DNA from: Enterobacteriaceae bacterium UBA2655
GTDB taxonomy: Bacteria; Pseudomonadota; Gammaproteobacteria; Enterobacterales; Enterobacteriaceae
Reading direction: 5' to 3'
NCBI GenBank assembly: GCA_002359495.1
Contig: DENB01000054.1
Coordinates: forward strand, 1 to 56,225
Length of the DNA: 56,225 bases
How positions within the stretch are numbered: the stretch's first letter is position 1; every line of letters begins with the position of its first letter. Shown in pieces: positions 49,757-56,225 of this stretch. The notes beneath the pieces are model-generated. The model had not been told where the DNA came from. It ran no database searches and saw nothing but the letters and a program-made list of their open reading frames with translations. The position numbers and the translations under genes are program-made.

Positions 49757-49788
49757 AAAAAGGCGGGTTGTCGGCAACCCGCCTTTTT
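49757..49788. terminator. Bidirectional terminator of kdgR and yobH
   Basis: Stem GGCGGGTTG / CAACCCGCC with a TCGG loop, AAAAAA on one side and TTTTT on the other, lying between two convergent genes. Confidence 0.88.
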
Positions 49789-49789
49789 A

Positions 49790-50026
49790 TTAATTATCGA
49801 TCACATCGTTGCTTTTTTTCAGCAGAGGACAATCGGTTACGCCAATCACGCCGCTGTCCGTATGCAGATATTGTGCCGTCACGACGCCGCGCGCTGTGAG
49901 GTAGCTGCACTGTAACCCCAGCCCGGCCGCATTTTTATTACTGCCAGCCAATACACCATAGCCGGTGAATAACATCGCCACCCAGATGATCACCACCACC
50001 ATCAGCGCCCTGATAAAAACTTTCAT
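49790..50026 (-). CDS. yobH: YobH family small protein
   Basis: A 78-residue protein with one N-terminal hydrophobic helix (RALMVVVIIWVAMLFTGYGVL), probably anchored in the inner membrane with the rest in the periplasm. GLQCSYLTARGVVTAQYLHT and GVTDCPLLKKSNDVIDN match E. coli YobH almost residue by residue; the two Cys could be bridged. GGAGACAAA precedes the ATG. Function unknown. In E. coli the next gene is mgrB; here 230 bases without a detectable mgrB follow, then yebO. Confidence 0.92.
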   Translation of the reverse strand: MKVFIRALMVVVIIWVAMLFTGYGVLAGSNKNAAGLGLQCSYLTARGVVTAQYLHTDSGVIGVTDCPLLKKSNDVIDN

Positions 50027-50259
50027 TTTGTCTCCATCTGATACATAACGCAGCTATCCACGCTCTGCCGCCGCCTTCTACACTGCTATCTTGCCTCGCT
50101 TTTAGAGTGGAAGCGATCGGAGATAACTGAAAGCAGCGGCTAATCCTGCGCGCGGCTTAATCTGCTTTCGCGCCGATCCCATTACCTTTTTTGTTCGCAG
50201 CGAGTAAAATTGTCGGTTCGAAAGTAAAAACGCTGTAAACAGCGTAGTTTGAGGCAGTG
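50027..50259. other. yobH-yebO gap lacking mgrB
   Basis: Both strands were read for a short protein with one helix and two or three Cys ending like MgrB (FIPW); none was found. The stretch holds a small hairpin ACGCTG-TAAA-CAGCGT (50230-50245) just before yebO and nothing else of note. Confidence 0.5.
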
Positions 50260-50535
50260 ATGAATGAAATGACAGCGGGTGCATCCAGCCTGGTCGCGCC
50301 AGGCATGACGGCGGGAATCCTTATTATCGGGCTTATCGTCTGGTTCTTTATCAACCGCGCCAGCGTGCGCGCCAGCGAGCAAATCCGTCTGCTTGAGGAA
50401 CTGCTGGAAGAACAGAAAAAACAGAATGCGCTGTTGCGTCGCATGGTCGAGGCGCAGCGCGCCGCTGGCGCGGAGACGCAAGGCGGAGAGAAGAGCGATA
50501 AACGCGACTTCATCCGTCTTATACCCGAGCGCTAA
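50260..50535 (+). CDS. yebO: YebO family protein
   Basis: A 91-residue protein with an N-terminal helix (MTAGILIIGLIVWFFINRAS) and a coiled-coil-like cytoplasmic part (EQIRLLEELLEEQKKQNALL, RRMVEAQRA) ending RDFIRLIPER, as in E. coli YebO. GAGG lies five bases before the ATG; a GTG one codon earlier is less likely. Function unknown. It is followed after 21 bases by the inserted MBL-fold gene, which it may share a transcript with. Confidence 0.9.
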   Translation: MNEMTAGASSLVAPGMTAGILIIGLIVWFFINRASVRASEQIRLLEELLEEQKKQNALLRRMVEAQRAAGAETQGGEKSDKRDFIRLIPER

Positions 50536-50556
50536 CTATCCCCGCAAGGAGGCTCT

Positions 50557-51561
50557 ATGGCGTGGCGCAATCCCTGGTATGATGCAAGCAAACCTCACCA
50601 CGCGCCGGACGGATTTCGCAACCCGGAAGGCGAACTGCGACGGGAAGGGGATCTGCAACGCTGGCGTAAAGAGCGCAAAGCGCAGGGGCTGCCGCATCCG
50701 CCGCAGCAAGGCTATCCGGCGTTTATCGCGCGCTGGTGGCAGCAGGCGGATCTGAGCGGAAGCGACGACCGCGCCTGGTGGCTGGGGCACGCCGCCATGC
50801 TGCTGCGTTTAAATCAGCGCTATCTGCTTATCGATCCGGCGCTCTCCCGACGCGCCTCGCCGGTCTCCTTCGCCGGTCCGGAGCGTAAAACGCCGGCGCC
50901 GTTGCAGATTAGCGATCTGCCCCGGCTCGACTACGTGCTGATCTCGCATAATCATTACGACCATCTTGACCGGCCGACCATTAAACGCATCGTACGCCGC
51001 TTTCCTGAGGCGACTTTCCTTGTGCCGCTCGGACTGGAAGGCTGGTGTCGGCGAAACGGCGTGCGAAACGTCAAACAGCTCGACTGGTGGCAGCATAGCG
51101 ACGCGGACGGCATGCGTATCGACGCCGTTCCGGCCCGTCACTGGAGCATGCGTACCTTTTACGACCGTAACCGTTCGCTCTGGTGCGGCTGGACGATCCG
51201 CACCGCCGACGTCAGTTTCTGGTTTTCCGGCGACAGCGGTTATTCCGAAAATTTATTCGAAGTAGTCGCGCGGCTGGGACCGTTTAACCTGGCGGCCCTT
51301 CCGGTTGGCGCTTATGTGCCAAGATGGTTCATGCGTGGTCAGCATATGGATCCCGAGCAGGCGGTTACGCTCTGGAACGCCATGGGCCAGCCCGTTACCC
51401 TGCCGATTCACTGGGGTGTGTTTGAACTGGCTGACGAATCCCTTGATGAGCCGCCGCGCGAATTGATGCGGGTAATAAGCGCAGCCGGATATCAAAAAGA
51501 ACGCTTCTCGCCATGGCGAATAGGGGAAAGCCGCAGCCTGAAAAATATTACCCAGGAATAA
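50557..51561 (+). CDS. MBL-fold hydrolase (NAPE-PLD/UlaG-like)
   Basis: A 334-residue metallo-beta-lactamase-fold hydrolase. The zinc motif is HNHYDHLD (His131, His133, Asp135, His136), with further ligands in PARHWSMRTF, FSGDSGYSE and LPIHWGVFELADE. The opening NPWYDASKPHHAPDGFRNPE and the overall layout match the bacterial relatives of N-acyl-phosphatidylethanolamine phospholipase D and UlaG-type proteins. Substrate unknown; a phospholipid or lactone are the family options. AAGGAGG gives a very strong start. It is not in this position in E. coli. Confidence 0.85.
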   Translation: MAWRNPWYDASKPHHAPDGFRNPEGELRREGDLQRWRKERKAQGLPHPPQQGYPAFIARWWQQADLSGSDDRAWWLGHAAMLLRLNQRYLLIDPALSRRASPVSFAGPERKTPAPLQISDLPRLDYVLISHNHYDHLDRPTIKRIVRRFPEATFLVPLGLEGWCRRNGVRNVKQLDWWQHSDADGMRIDAVPARHWSMRTFYDRNRSLWCGWTIRTADVSFWFSGDSGYSENLFEVVARLGPFNLAALPVGAYVPRWFMRGQHMDPEQAVTLWNAMGQPVTLPIHWGVFELADESLDEPPRELMRVISAAGYQKERFSPWRIGESRSLKNITQE

Positions 51562-52096
51562 TCCGAAAACACTAAAAACGGCGCCCGTTGACCAAACAGA
51601 TTTCTTTAACATCAATTTGGCGCATAGTCAGAAACAAATGAGATAAGCGCTAAATAGGCTCTGCTTTTATTTGGGGCGAAGCGCGGGCATATTTTCATGA
51701 TTTTGGTGCAAATAAAAAAACAACCTGTGCGAAATAACAAAAGGTGTACAACTTGTCTTCCCTGGATAATTCCCACAAAAGATGATGCTAAAATGATTAA
51801 AAATTTTGTTGCTGCCATATTAATGCAATAAAGTTTATCAATAGCCGTTCGGCGAAATGGCGCGCTCTGGGGCGTAGAAACGGCGATGTGCTATACTTGG
51901 CGACAGCCGCAAGGCGCTTGAGGTATAAGCTTTTTTATCTTTCATTCCAAATGCAGCTTTACCGGTAAAAGGGTCATATTGTGCGGCGCTATTAACAATA
52001 ATGAGCAACGCATCGGTTGCTGATTAAAAATTGCTTGCCAATAATTTGCGGATATGTGATAACAATTCGTGGGTTAAACGAGGTACAGTTCTGTTT
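51562..52096. other. AT-rich gap and long leader before yobF-cspC
   Basis: 535 bases without a supported gene. TATACT (51892-51897) is a possible -10 that would give a leader of about 195 bases before yobF. A short stem GCTT / AAGC followed by TTTTTT (about 51917-51938) just downstream could act as attenuator. The upstream 300 bases are A+T rich, unlike the neighbours; a minus-strand frame of 68 codons there has no ribosome site or likeness. Confidence 0.4.
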
Positions 52097-52171
52097 ATGT
52101 ATGGCATCTTCAGTAAAGAAGTTACGAGTAAAAACGTTGACGTTGAATACCGCTTCCTTGCCGAACCTTAA
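52097..52171 (+). CDS. yobF: YobF, short form (24 residues)
   Basis: ATG at 52097 opens [20 protein letters not shown] and stops four residues later. It matches the first half of E. coli YobF ([20 protein letters not shown] then SAEP); the E. coli protein goes on to 47 residues, this one ends at LAEP with TAA. yobF is co-transcribed with cspC and in E. coli is a heat- and stress-induced small protein. The 81-base gap to cspC has no terminator, so the operon is kept. No strong ribosome site is visible. Confidence 0.85.
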   Translation: MYGIFSKEVTSKNVDVEYRFLAEP

Positions 52172-52252
52172 TTAGTGCCTCATTCAGTAACGTCTCTGGT
52201 TTCTCTGTAGGTCGGCCTCCGGGCAATATAAACACTCTAAGGAATTTGCAAA

Positions 52253-52462
52253 ATGGCAAAGATTAAAGGTCAGGTTAAGTGGTTCAACGAATCTAAAGGC
52301 TTTGGTTTTATTACTCCTGCTGACGGTAGCAAAGATGTGTTCGTTCACTTCTCCGCTATCCAGGGTAATGGCTTCAAAACTCTGGCCGAAGGTCAAAGCG
52401 TTGAGTTTGAAATTCAGGACGGCCAGAAAGGCCCGGCAGCAGTCAACGTTGTTGCTATCTGA
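52253..52462 (+). CDS. cspC: Cold-shock-like protein CspC
   Basis: A 69-residue OB-fold RNA-binding protein; CspC is constitutive at 37 degrees and stabilises mRNAs such as rpoS in E. coli. RNP1 is KGFGFITP and RNP2 is DVFVHFSAI, with [13 protein letters not shown] at the start; AAIQ and the ending AAVNVVAI fit CspC/CspE rather than CspA. TAAGGA precedes the ATG. A strong terminator follows. Confidence 0.96.
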   Translation: MAKIKGQVKWFNESKGFGFITPADGSKDVFVHFSAIQGNGFKTLAEGQSVEFEIQDGQKGPAAVNVVAI

Positions 52463-52506
52463 TTTCGTCTCCTGCCTCGGTGCCGTGCACCACTGAAACG
52501 AATCTT

Positions 52507-52535
52507 AAAGCCCCGGTCATTTGGCCGGGGCTTTT
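52507..52535 (+). terminator. Terminator after cspC
   Basis: Stem AAAGCCCCGG / CCGGGGCTTT with an eight-base loop and TTTT. Confidence 0.88.
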
Positions 52536-52601
52536 CTTTGCGCTTTCTGCGCCAGACGGAACAGGGTAAACTGCGGCGCGTTTCTTTCTCCGGAGTTTAC
52601 T

Positions 52602-53417
52602 ATGTCCCTGATTTGTCCGCTGTGTCAGCGCCCTTTATCTTTGCAACGCACCAGCTGGCGCTGTGACAATCATCATCAGTTCGACCAGGCGAAAGAGGGC
52701 TACGTCAACCTGTTGCCGGTGCAGCATAAAGGCTCGCGCGAGCCCGGCGATAGCGCGGAAATGATGCAGGCGCGGCGCGCCTTTCTTGACGCCGGACATT
52801 ATCAACCGTTGCGACAGAAAGTTGCGGAGTGGCTTCCGGCCTTGCTGAGCGCGCCACAGCCGAGAGTGTTGGATATCGGTTGTGGCGAAGGCTATTACAC
52901 CGCCGCCGTCGCCGACGCGCTGCATCAACAGACAGAAGCTGAAGTTTATGGCCTGGACGTGGCGAAAGTGGCGATACGCGCCGCGGCGAAACGCTATCGC
53001 GACATTCTGTTCTGCGTCGCCTCCAGCCATCGCCTGCCGTTTGCTGACGCCTCGCTGGCGGCGGTGCTGCGCATCTACGCGCCTTGCAACGAGGAAGAGT
53101 TGAAGCGCGTGCTTAAGCCGGGCGGCTATCTGCTGACGGTGACGCCAGGCCCGCGCCATCTACTGCAATTTAAAGCGCTGATCTACCGCGAGGTGCGGCT
53201 GCACATGCCGGAAGAGAAGCCTTATGCCGGCTTTACGCGCATCGATCAGCAAAACCTGGCTTATCCGATGCGGCTGACTGGCGCCGAAGCAACCACGCTG
53301 CTGCAGATGACGCCTTTCGCCTGGCGCGCGCGGGAAGAGGTCTGGCAAACGCTGGCGCAGGCCGGGCAATTTAGCTGCGAAGCGGACTTTTGCCTGACGC
53401 TGTGGCGACGCGACTAG
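52602..53417 (+). CDS. rlmA: 23S rRNA m1G745 methyltransferase
   Basis: RlmA (RrmA) methylates G745 of 23S rRNA. The 271-residue protein has an N-terminal zinc finger (CPLCQRPL, then CDNHHQF) and a SAM fold with [26 protein letters not shown], and [11 protein letters not shown] and [11 protein letters not shown] as family blocks. MSLICPLC is the E. coli-like start; a longer frame reaching back to the cspC terminator is not supported. It converges on yobD with a four-base overlap of the stops. Confidence 0.96.
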   Translation: MSLICPLCQRPLSLQRTSWRCDNHHQFDQAKEGYVNLLPVQHKGSREPGDSAEMMQARRAFLDAGHYQPLRQKVAEWLPALLSAPQPRVLDIGCGEGYYTAAVADALHQQTEAEVYGLDVAKVAIRAAAKRYRDILFCVASSHRLPFADASLAAVLRIYAPCNEEELKRVLKPGGYLLTVTPGPRHLLQFKALIYREVRLHMPEEKPYAGFTRIDQQNLAYPMRLTGAEATTLLQMTPFAWRAREEVWQTLAQAGQFSCEADFCLTLWRRD

Positions 53418-53872
53418 CGTATTTCCAGCAGCGCATGGTAAATGCGTTCCAGATCGTCCAGTTCGCGCACGGCGATCAACAACCGGCGCTTCTCCAGCTG
53501 GACCACCAGAATGCCGTCTTCGGAGAGATTCATGCTGCGAATACGGGAATAGGCGATCCAGGCGTTGGCGAAAAAAATCCCCCGATCTTTTAGCAACAGC
53601 TTCGGTCGGCGGATCCAGAACAGCCAGACGGCGAGAAATGTCAGTACCAGCAGCAGCGAGGTGGTGAGCTGCGGTCCATGGCGGCTGAGGTTATTCCACA
53701 ACAGGATCAGCAGCAAGCCGATGAAAATCAGGCTGTCGAGCTTGTTGCGGCGCTGCAGCGAAACCTGCAGGCGCGTCGGCCCTTTCAGGCGCGGCATTAT
53801 CGCTTCATCGTAGAGCGCGTAAGCCAGGCCAAAAAGAATACAAAGCAGGATCAAGGCGTCGGTAAGGGACAT
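53414..53872 (-). CDS. yobD: UPF0266 membrane protein YobD
   Basis: A 152-residue inner-membrane protein, the exact length of E. coli YobD. Three hydrophobic stretches: [40 protein letters not shown] and [17 protein letters not shown]; the C-terminal part [20 protein letters not shown] resembles a PH-like cytoplasmic domain. Function unknown. It follows manZ on the same strand behind the man terminator. Confidence 0.93.
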   Translation of the reverse strand: MSLTDALILLCILFGLAYALYDEAIMPRLKGPTRLQVSLQRRNKLDSLIFIGLLLILLWNNLSRHGPQLTTSLLLVLTFLAVWLFWIRRPKLLLKDRGIFFANAWIAYSRIRSMNLSEDGILVVQLEKRRLLIAVRELDDLERIYHALLEIR

Positions 53873-53902
53873 CGCGTTTCCTTAACGGCAGGTGCGGGCA
53901 GG

Positions 53903-53930
53903 AAAAAACCGGGCAAGCTCGCCCGGCTTC
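53903..53930 (-). terminator. Terminator of the manXYZ operon
   Basis: On the minus strand CCGGGC, loop GAGCTT, GCCCGG, then TTTTTTCC. Confidence 0.85.
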
Positions 53931-53934
53931 GGAA

Positions 53935-54780
53935 TTATAACCCTAGCACGCCCAGCCCATAGCCAACGATGCCGATGACGAAAAAGCCGACGATAATCCA
54001 TAGCGCGTTAACCTTGCGGCGCAGCAGCCACATACAGGCGAAGGTCAGCAGCAGCGGCACGATGCCCGGCATCAGCTGATCGAGAATCGTCTGGACGGTG
54101 GTCACGGTGGTTTTGCCGGTGGGATCGGTAAGCCGCGACACCACCAGCGGAATGTTAACGTGCGTCCACTTATTGACCAGCGCTCCCATGACAAACAGAC
54201 CGAGAATCGATGCCCCCTCGGTCAGCTTTTGCAGAAAGCCGCCGCCCATATCGCTGACGATATCCACCCCTTTACGGTAGCCGTAGGCCACGCCGTAATA
54301 ACGCGTCAATAAGCGCGCAATATTGAATAACATGAAAAACAGCAGCGGGCCGAGCAGGCTGCCGCTCATGGCGATACCGGCGCCTAAGGCGGCGAACACC
54401 GGGCGCACCGTGCCCCAGAAGATCGGGTCGCCCACGCCCGCCAGCGGCCCCATCAGCCCCACCTTGATGCCGTTAATCGCGCCGTCATCGATAGGCGCGC
54501 CGTTAGCGCGCTGTTCTTCCATGGCGATGGTCACGCCCAAAACCGGCGCCGCCACGAAAGGCTGAGTATTAAAAAATTCAAGATGGCGCTTAATCGCCTG
54601 CTTGCGATCGTCGTTATTTTCCGGGTAGAGACGACGAATAACCGGCACCATGGAGAAGCAGAAGCCGAGCGCCTGCATACGCTCAAAGTTCCAGGAACCC
54701 TGAAACAGGTTAGATCGCAGGAAGACGCCGCGAATATCGCCCGGAGTGATTTTCTTGGCAGAACCGGAAGTATCAACCAT
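53935..54780 (-). CDS. manZ: Mannose PTS component IID
   Basis: Inner-membrane IID subunit of the mannose phosphotransferase system, which takes up mannose, glucose, glucosamine and related sugars. The 281 residues match E. coli ManZ: IRGVFLRSNLFQGSWNFERM, FFNTQPFVAAPVLGV, GLMGPLAGVGDPIFWGTVRP and the hydrophobic C-terminal end VGFFVIGIVGYGLGVLGL. It is last in manXYZ, 15 bases after manY. ManYZ also serves as entry site for phage lambda DNA and some bacteriocins in E. coli. Confidence 0.97.
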   Translation of the reverse strand: MVDTSGSAKKITPGDIRGVFLRSNLFQGSWNFERMQALGFCFSMVPVIRRLYPENNDDRKQAIKRHLEFFNTQPFVAAPVLGVTIAMEEQRANGAPIDDGAINGIKVGLMGPLAGVGDPIFWGTVRPVFAALGAGIAMSGSLLGPLLFFMLFNIARLLTRYYGVAYGYRKGVDIVSDMGGGFLQKLTEGASILGLFVMGALVNKWTHVNIPLVVSRLTDPTGKTTVTTVQTILDQLMPGIVPLLLTFACMWLLRRKVNALWIIVGFFVIGIVGYGLGVLGL

Positions 54781-54795
54781 GTTGTCACCTGTTCC

Positions 54796-55596
54796 TTAAT
54801 CGAGTTCGTTATCAAGATCGTTATTGGATGAACTGACGCCTGACGCGCCAGCGACACGGTTATATTTGGGACTGAGCTGAATAAAAAGCACTGCCATTAC
54901 CACGCCAATTACGCCCAGCGCCACCAGATTGAAGTTAGTGAAGGCCGCCGTGACGAAACCGAGATAGAAAAAGGGCATCAGGTAAACCGCTCGCATCATG
55001 TTAATCACCATGGCGTAACCGACCACGACAATCATGCCGCCCGCGATATTCAGACCGTTGGTCACCACTTCAGGAATCGAGCTGAGCAGGCTGTGCACCG
55101 CTTCGGTGCCTACGGAGACGGCGACGATGACCGCCGGAATAGCGATACGCATCGCCTGCAGCAGCAGGGCGGAGACATGGATCCAAGAGATGGCCGTCAG
55201 GTTGCCCTTATCGGCCGCTTTGTCCGCCGCATGTTGAAAGGCCACCGTGATAGTGCGTACGATGATGGTCAGCACCTGGCCGGCGGCGGCCAGCGGGATC
55301 GCCAGCGCGATACCGGCCCCGACGCTTTGCCCGCCGGCGATAACCAGGATGGCGGAGATGATAGAGGCGAGCGCGGCGTCCGGCGCCACGGCGGCGCCGA
55401 TGTTCATCCAGCCCAGCGCGATCATCTCCAGCGTACCTCCGATGATAATGCCGGTTGTCATATCGCCCAGCACTATGCCCACCAGGGTACAGGCGATAAG
55501 CGGACGGTGAAACTGAAACTCATCAAGAATAGAGCCCATACCGGCGATACAGGCGACGATAAATATCAGGGCGATTTGCAGCGTGGTTATTTCCAT
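54796..55596 (-). CDS. manY: Mannose PTS component IIC
   Basis: IIC translocation subunit of the mannose PTS, 266 residues, nearly identical in layout to E. coli ManY: MEITTLQIALIFIVACIAGM, IIGGTLEMIALGWMNIGAAV, SVGAGIALAIPLAAAGQVL and the C-terminal SPKYNRVAG. The ATG at 55596 gives the E. coli length; 17 more codons upstream are open but unsupported. It is between manX (63-base gap) and manZ, with which it forms the membrane complex. Confidence 0.97.
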   Translation of the reverse strand: MEITTLQIALIFIVACIAGMGSILDEFQFHRPLIACTLVGIVLGDMTTGIIIGGTLEMIALGWMNIGAAVAPDAALASIISAILVIAGGQSVGAGIALAIPLAAAGQVLTIIVRTITVAFQHAADKAADKGNLTAISWIHVSALLLQAMRIAIPAVIVAVSVGTEAVHSLLSSIPEVVTNGLNIAGGMIVVVGYAMVINMMRAVYLMPFFYLGFVTAAFTNFNLVALGVIGVVMAVLFIQLSPKYNRVAGASGVSSSNNDLDNELD

Positions 55597-55659
55597 TGCA
55601 CCTCTCCTTAACGAAGTAGCGGAAATTAACCTGCTCAGGCAGGCCAATTCGTCGGTGAA

Positions 55660-56225
55660 TTAGGCGTTCACTTTCGCAATCAGGTCCATCATTTTCAGTT
55701 TGGGGTCGTTGGAGACTTTACGCACTTCCAGCTCGATTCCGCGTTGGTTCAGTTCGCGAAAGGCGGCAATGTCTTTACTGTCGACCGAAACGGCGTTATT
55801 AACCTGGGTTTTCCCCTGACGAAACGCCATCCCGCCAACATTGACCGACTTAATCACCACGCCCTGTTCCACAATGCGCAAGACGTCGGTGGGATTGGTA
55901 AACAGCAGCATTACGCGGTCGGGTCCATACTTCGGGTTATTCCAGACGCGCACCATCTTGTCGACGTCGACGACATGTGCCGTTACGCCGGGAGGCGCGA
56001 CCTGGGTCAGCAAGGTTTTACGCACATGATCGTTGGCGACCTCGTCGCTGACGACGATAATGCGCGAGACGTTGGTTTCCTTGGTCCAGCGCGTGGCGAC
56101 CTGGCCATGGATCAGGCGATCGTCGATACGCGCCAGCCCGATTTTCATATGATCGCTCGGCGCAAGCGGCTGAGCAGGCTGGGCAGCCTGCGCGGGCTTC
56201 GCCGGCGGCGCGGCGGCGGGCGGGG
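55660..56225 (-). CDS. manX: Mannose PTS component IIAB, C-terminal part
   Basis: Cut by the window end. The visible part is the whole IIB domain, starting near IGLARIDDRLIHGQVATRW with the phosphorylated His of LIHGQ, preceded by the Ala/Pro-rich linker (AQAAQPAQPLAPSD) that joins it to the IIA domain, which lies outside. The internal ATG at 56148 is not the start: the linker frame stays open to the edge. The IIB domain receives phosphate from IIA and passes it to the sugar carried by ManYZ. Confidence 0.96.
   Translation of the reverse strand, partial: PPAAAPPAKPAQAAQPAQPLAPSDHMKIGLARIDDRLIHGQVATRWTKETNVSRIIVVSDEVANDHVRKTLLTQVAPPGVTAHVVDVDKMVRVWNNPKYGPDRVMLLFTNPTDVLRIVEQGVVIKSVNVGGMAFRQGKTQVNNAVSVDSKDIAAFRELNQRGIELEVRKVSNDPKLKMMDLIAKVNA

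Noticed and set aside
51612..51818. A 68-codon minus-strand frame, checked as a possible displaced mgrB
   Set aside because: No MgrB residues (no Cys pattern, no FIPW end), no ribosome binding site.

Overview
The window is chromosomal DNA from a GC-rich member of the Enterobacterales. Most genes lie in the order of the E. coli cutC to manX segment (minutes 40-42), but with losses and insertions that fit the Erwiniaceae (Pantoea, Mixta or Erwinia-like) better than E. coli. The family is an inference from gene content and protein similarity recalled from memory; no database was searched. No tRNA, rRNA, CRISPR array or intact insertion sequence was seen.

Layout. 1-9.2 kb: the 3' part of cutC, an unrecognised secreted protein, gldA, a LysE-type exporter, cmoA-cmoB (tRNA wobble uridine modification), yecN, yecE, aspS-nudB. 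9.2-12.5 kb: yebC, ruvC, then ruvAB behind a LexA box. 12.5-17.5 kb: znuBC and znuA diverge from one Zur site; znuA is followed by mepM and lpxM (envelope). 17.5-24.5 kb: mdfA, pykA, a decayed hexR, zwf, eda and purT. The hexR remnant lies exactly where hexR is expected, and edd is missing between zwf and eda, so the Entner-Doudoroff entry step and its regulator are both gone while eda stays, with a possible KdgR box. 24.6-30.2 kb: yebE, ptrB, exoX-holE, the yobA-yebZ-yebY copper-type genes.

30.2-36.6 kb is the accessory part. It begins with the conserved sRNA SdsR and ends at pphA. It carries a colicin-E1-type immunity-like membrane protein with no colicin, reciprocal truncated remnants of a LysE exporter and an Lrp/AsnC regulator, a Cys-rich 63-residue protein with its own ribosome binding site and terminator, several small orphan genes (two of them short membrane proteins of 33 and 35 residues), the blue-light protein BluF, a TetR remnant and a strong terminator with no recognised gene.

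36.6-56.2 kb returns to the conserved backbone: pphA, rsmF, letAB (lipid transport across the envelope), msrC, proQ-prc, htpX, yebQ, kdgR, yobH, yebO, an inserted metallo-beta-lactamase-fold hydrolase, a very short yobF (24 residues), cspC, rlmA, yobD and the mannose PTS operon manXYZ, with manX cut by the window end. The PhoQ inhibitor gene mgrB, expected between yobH and yebO, was not found.
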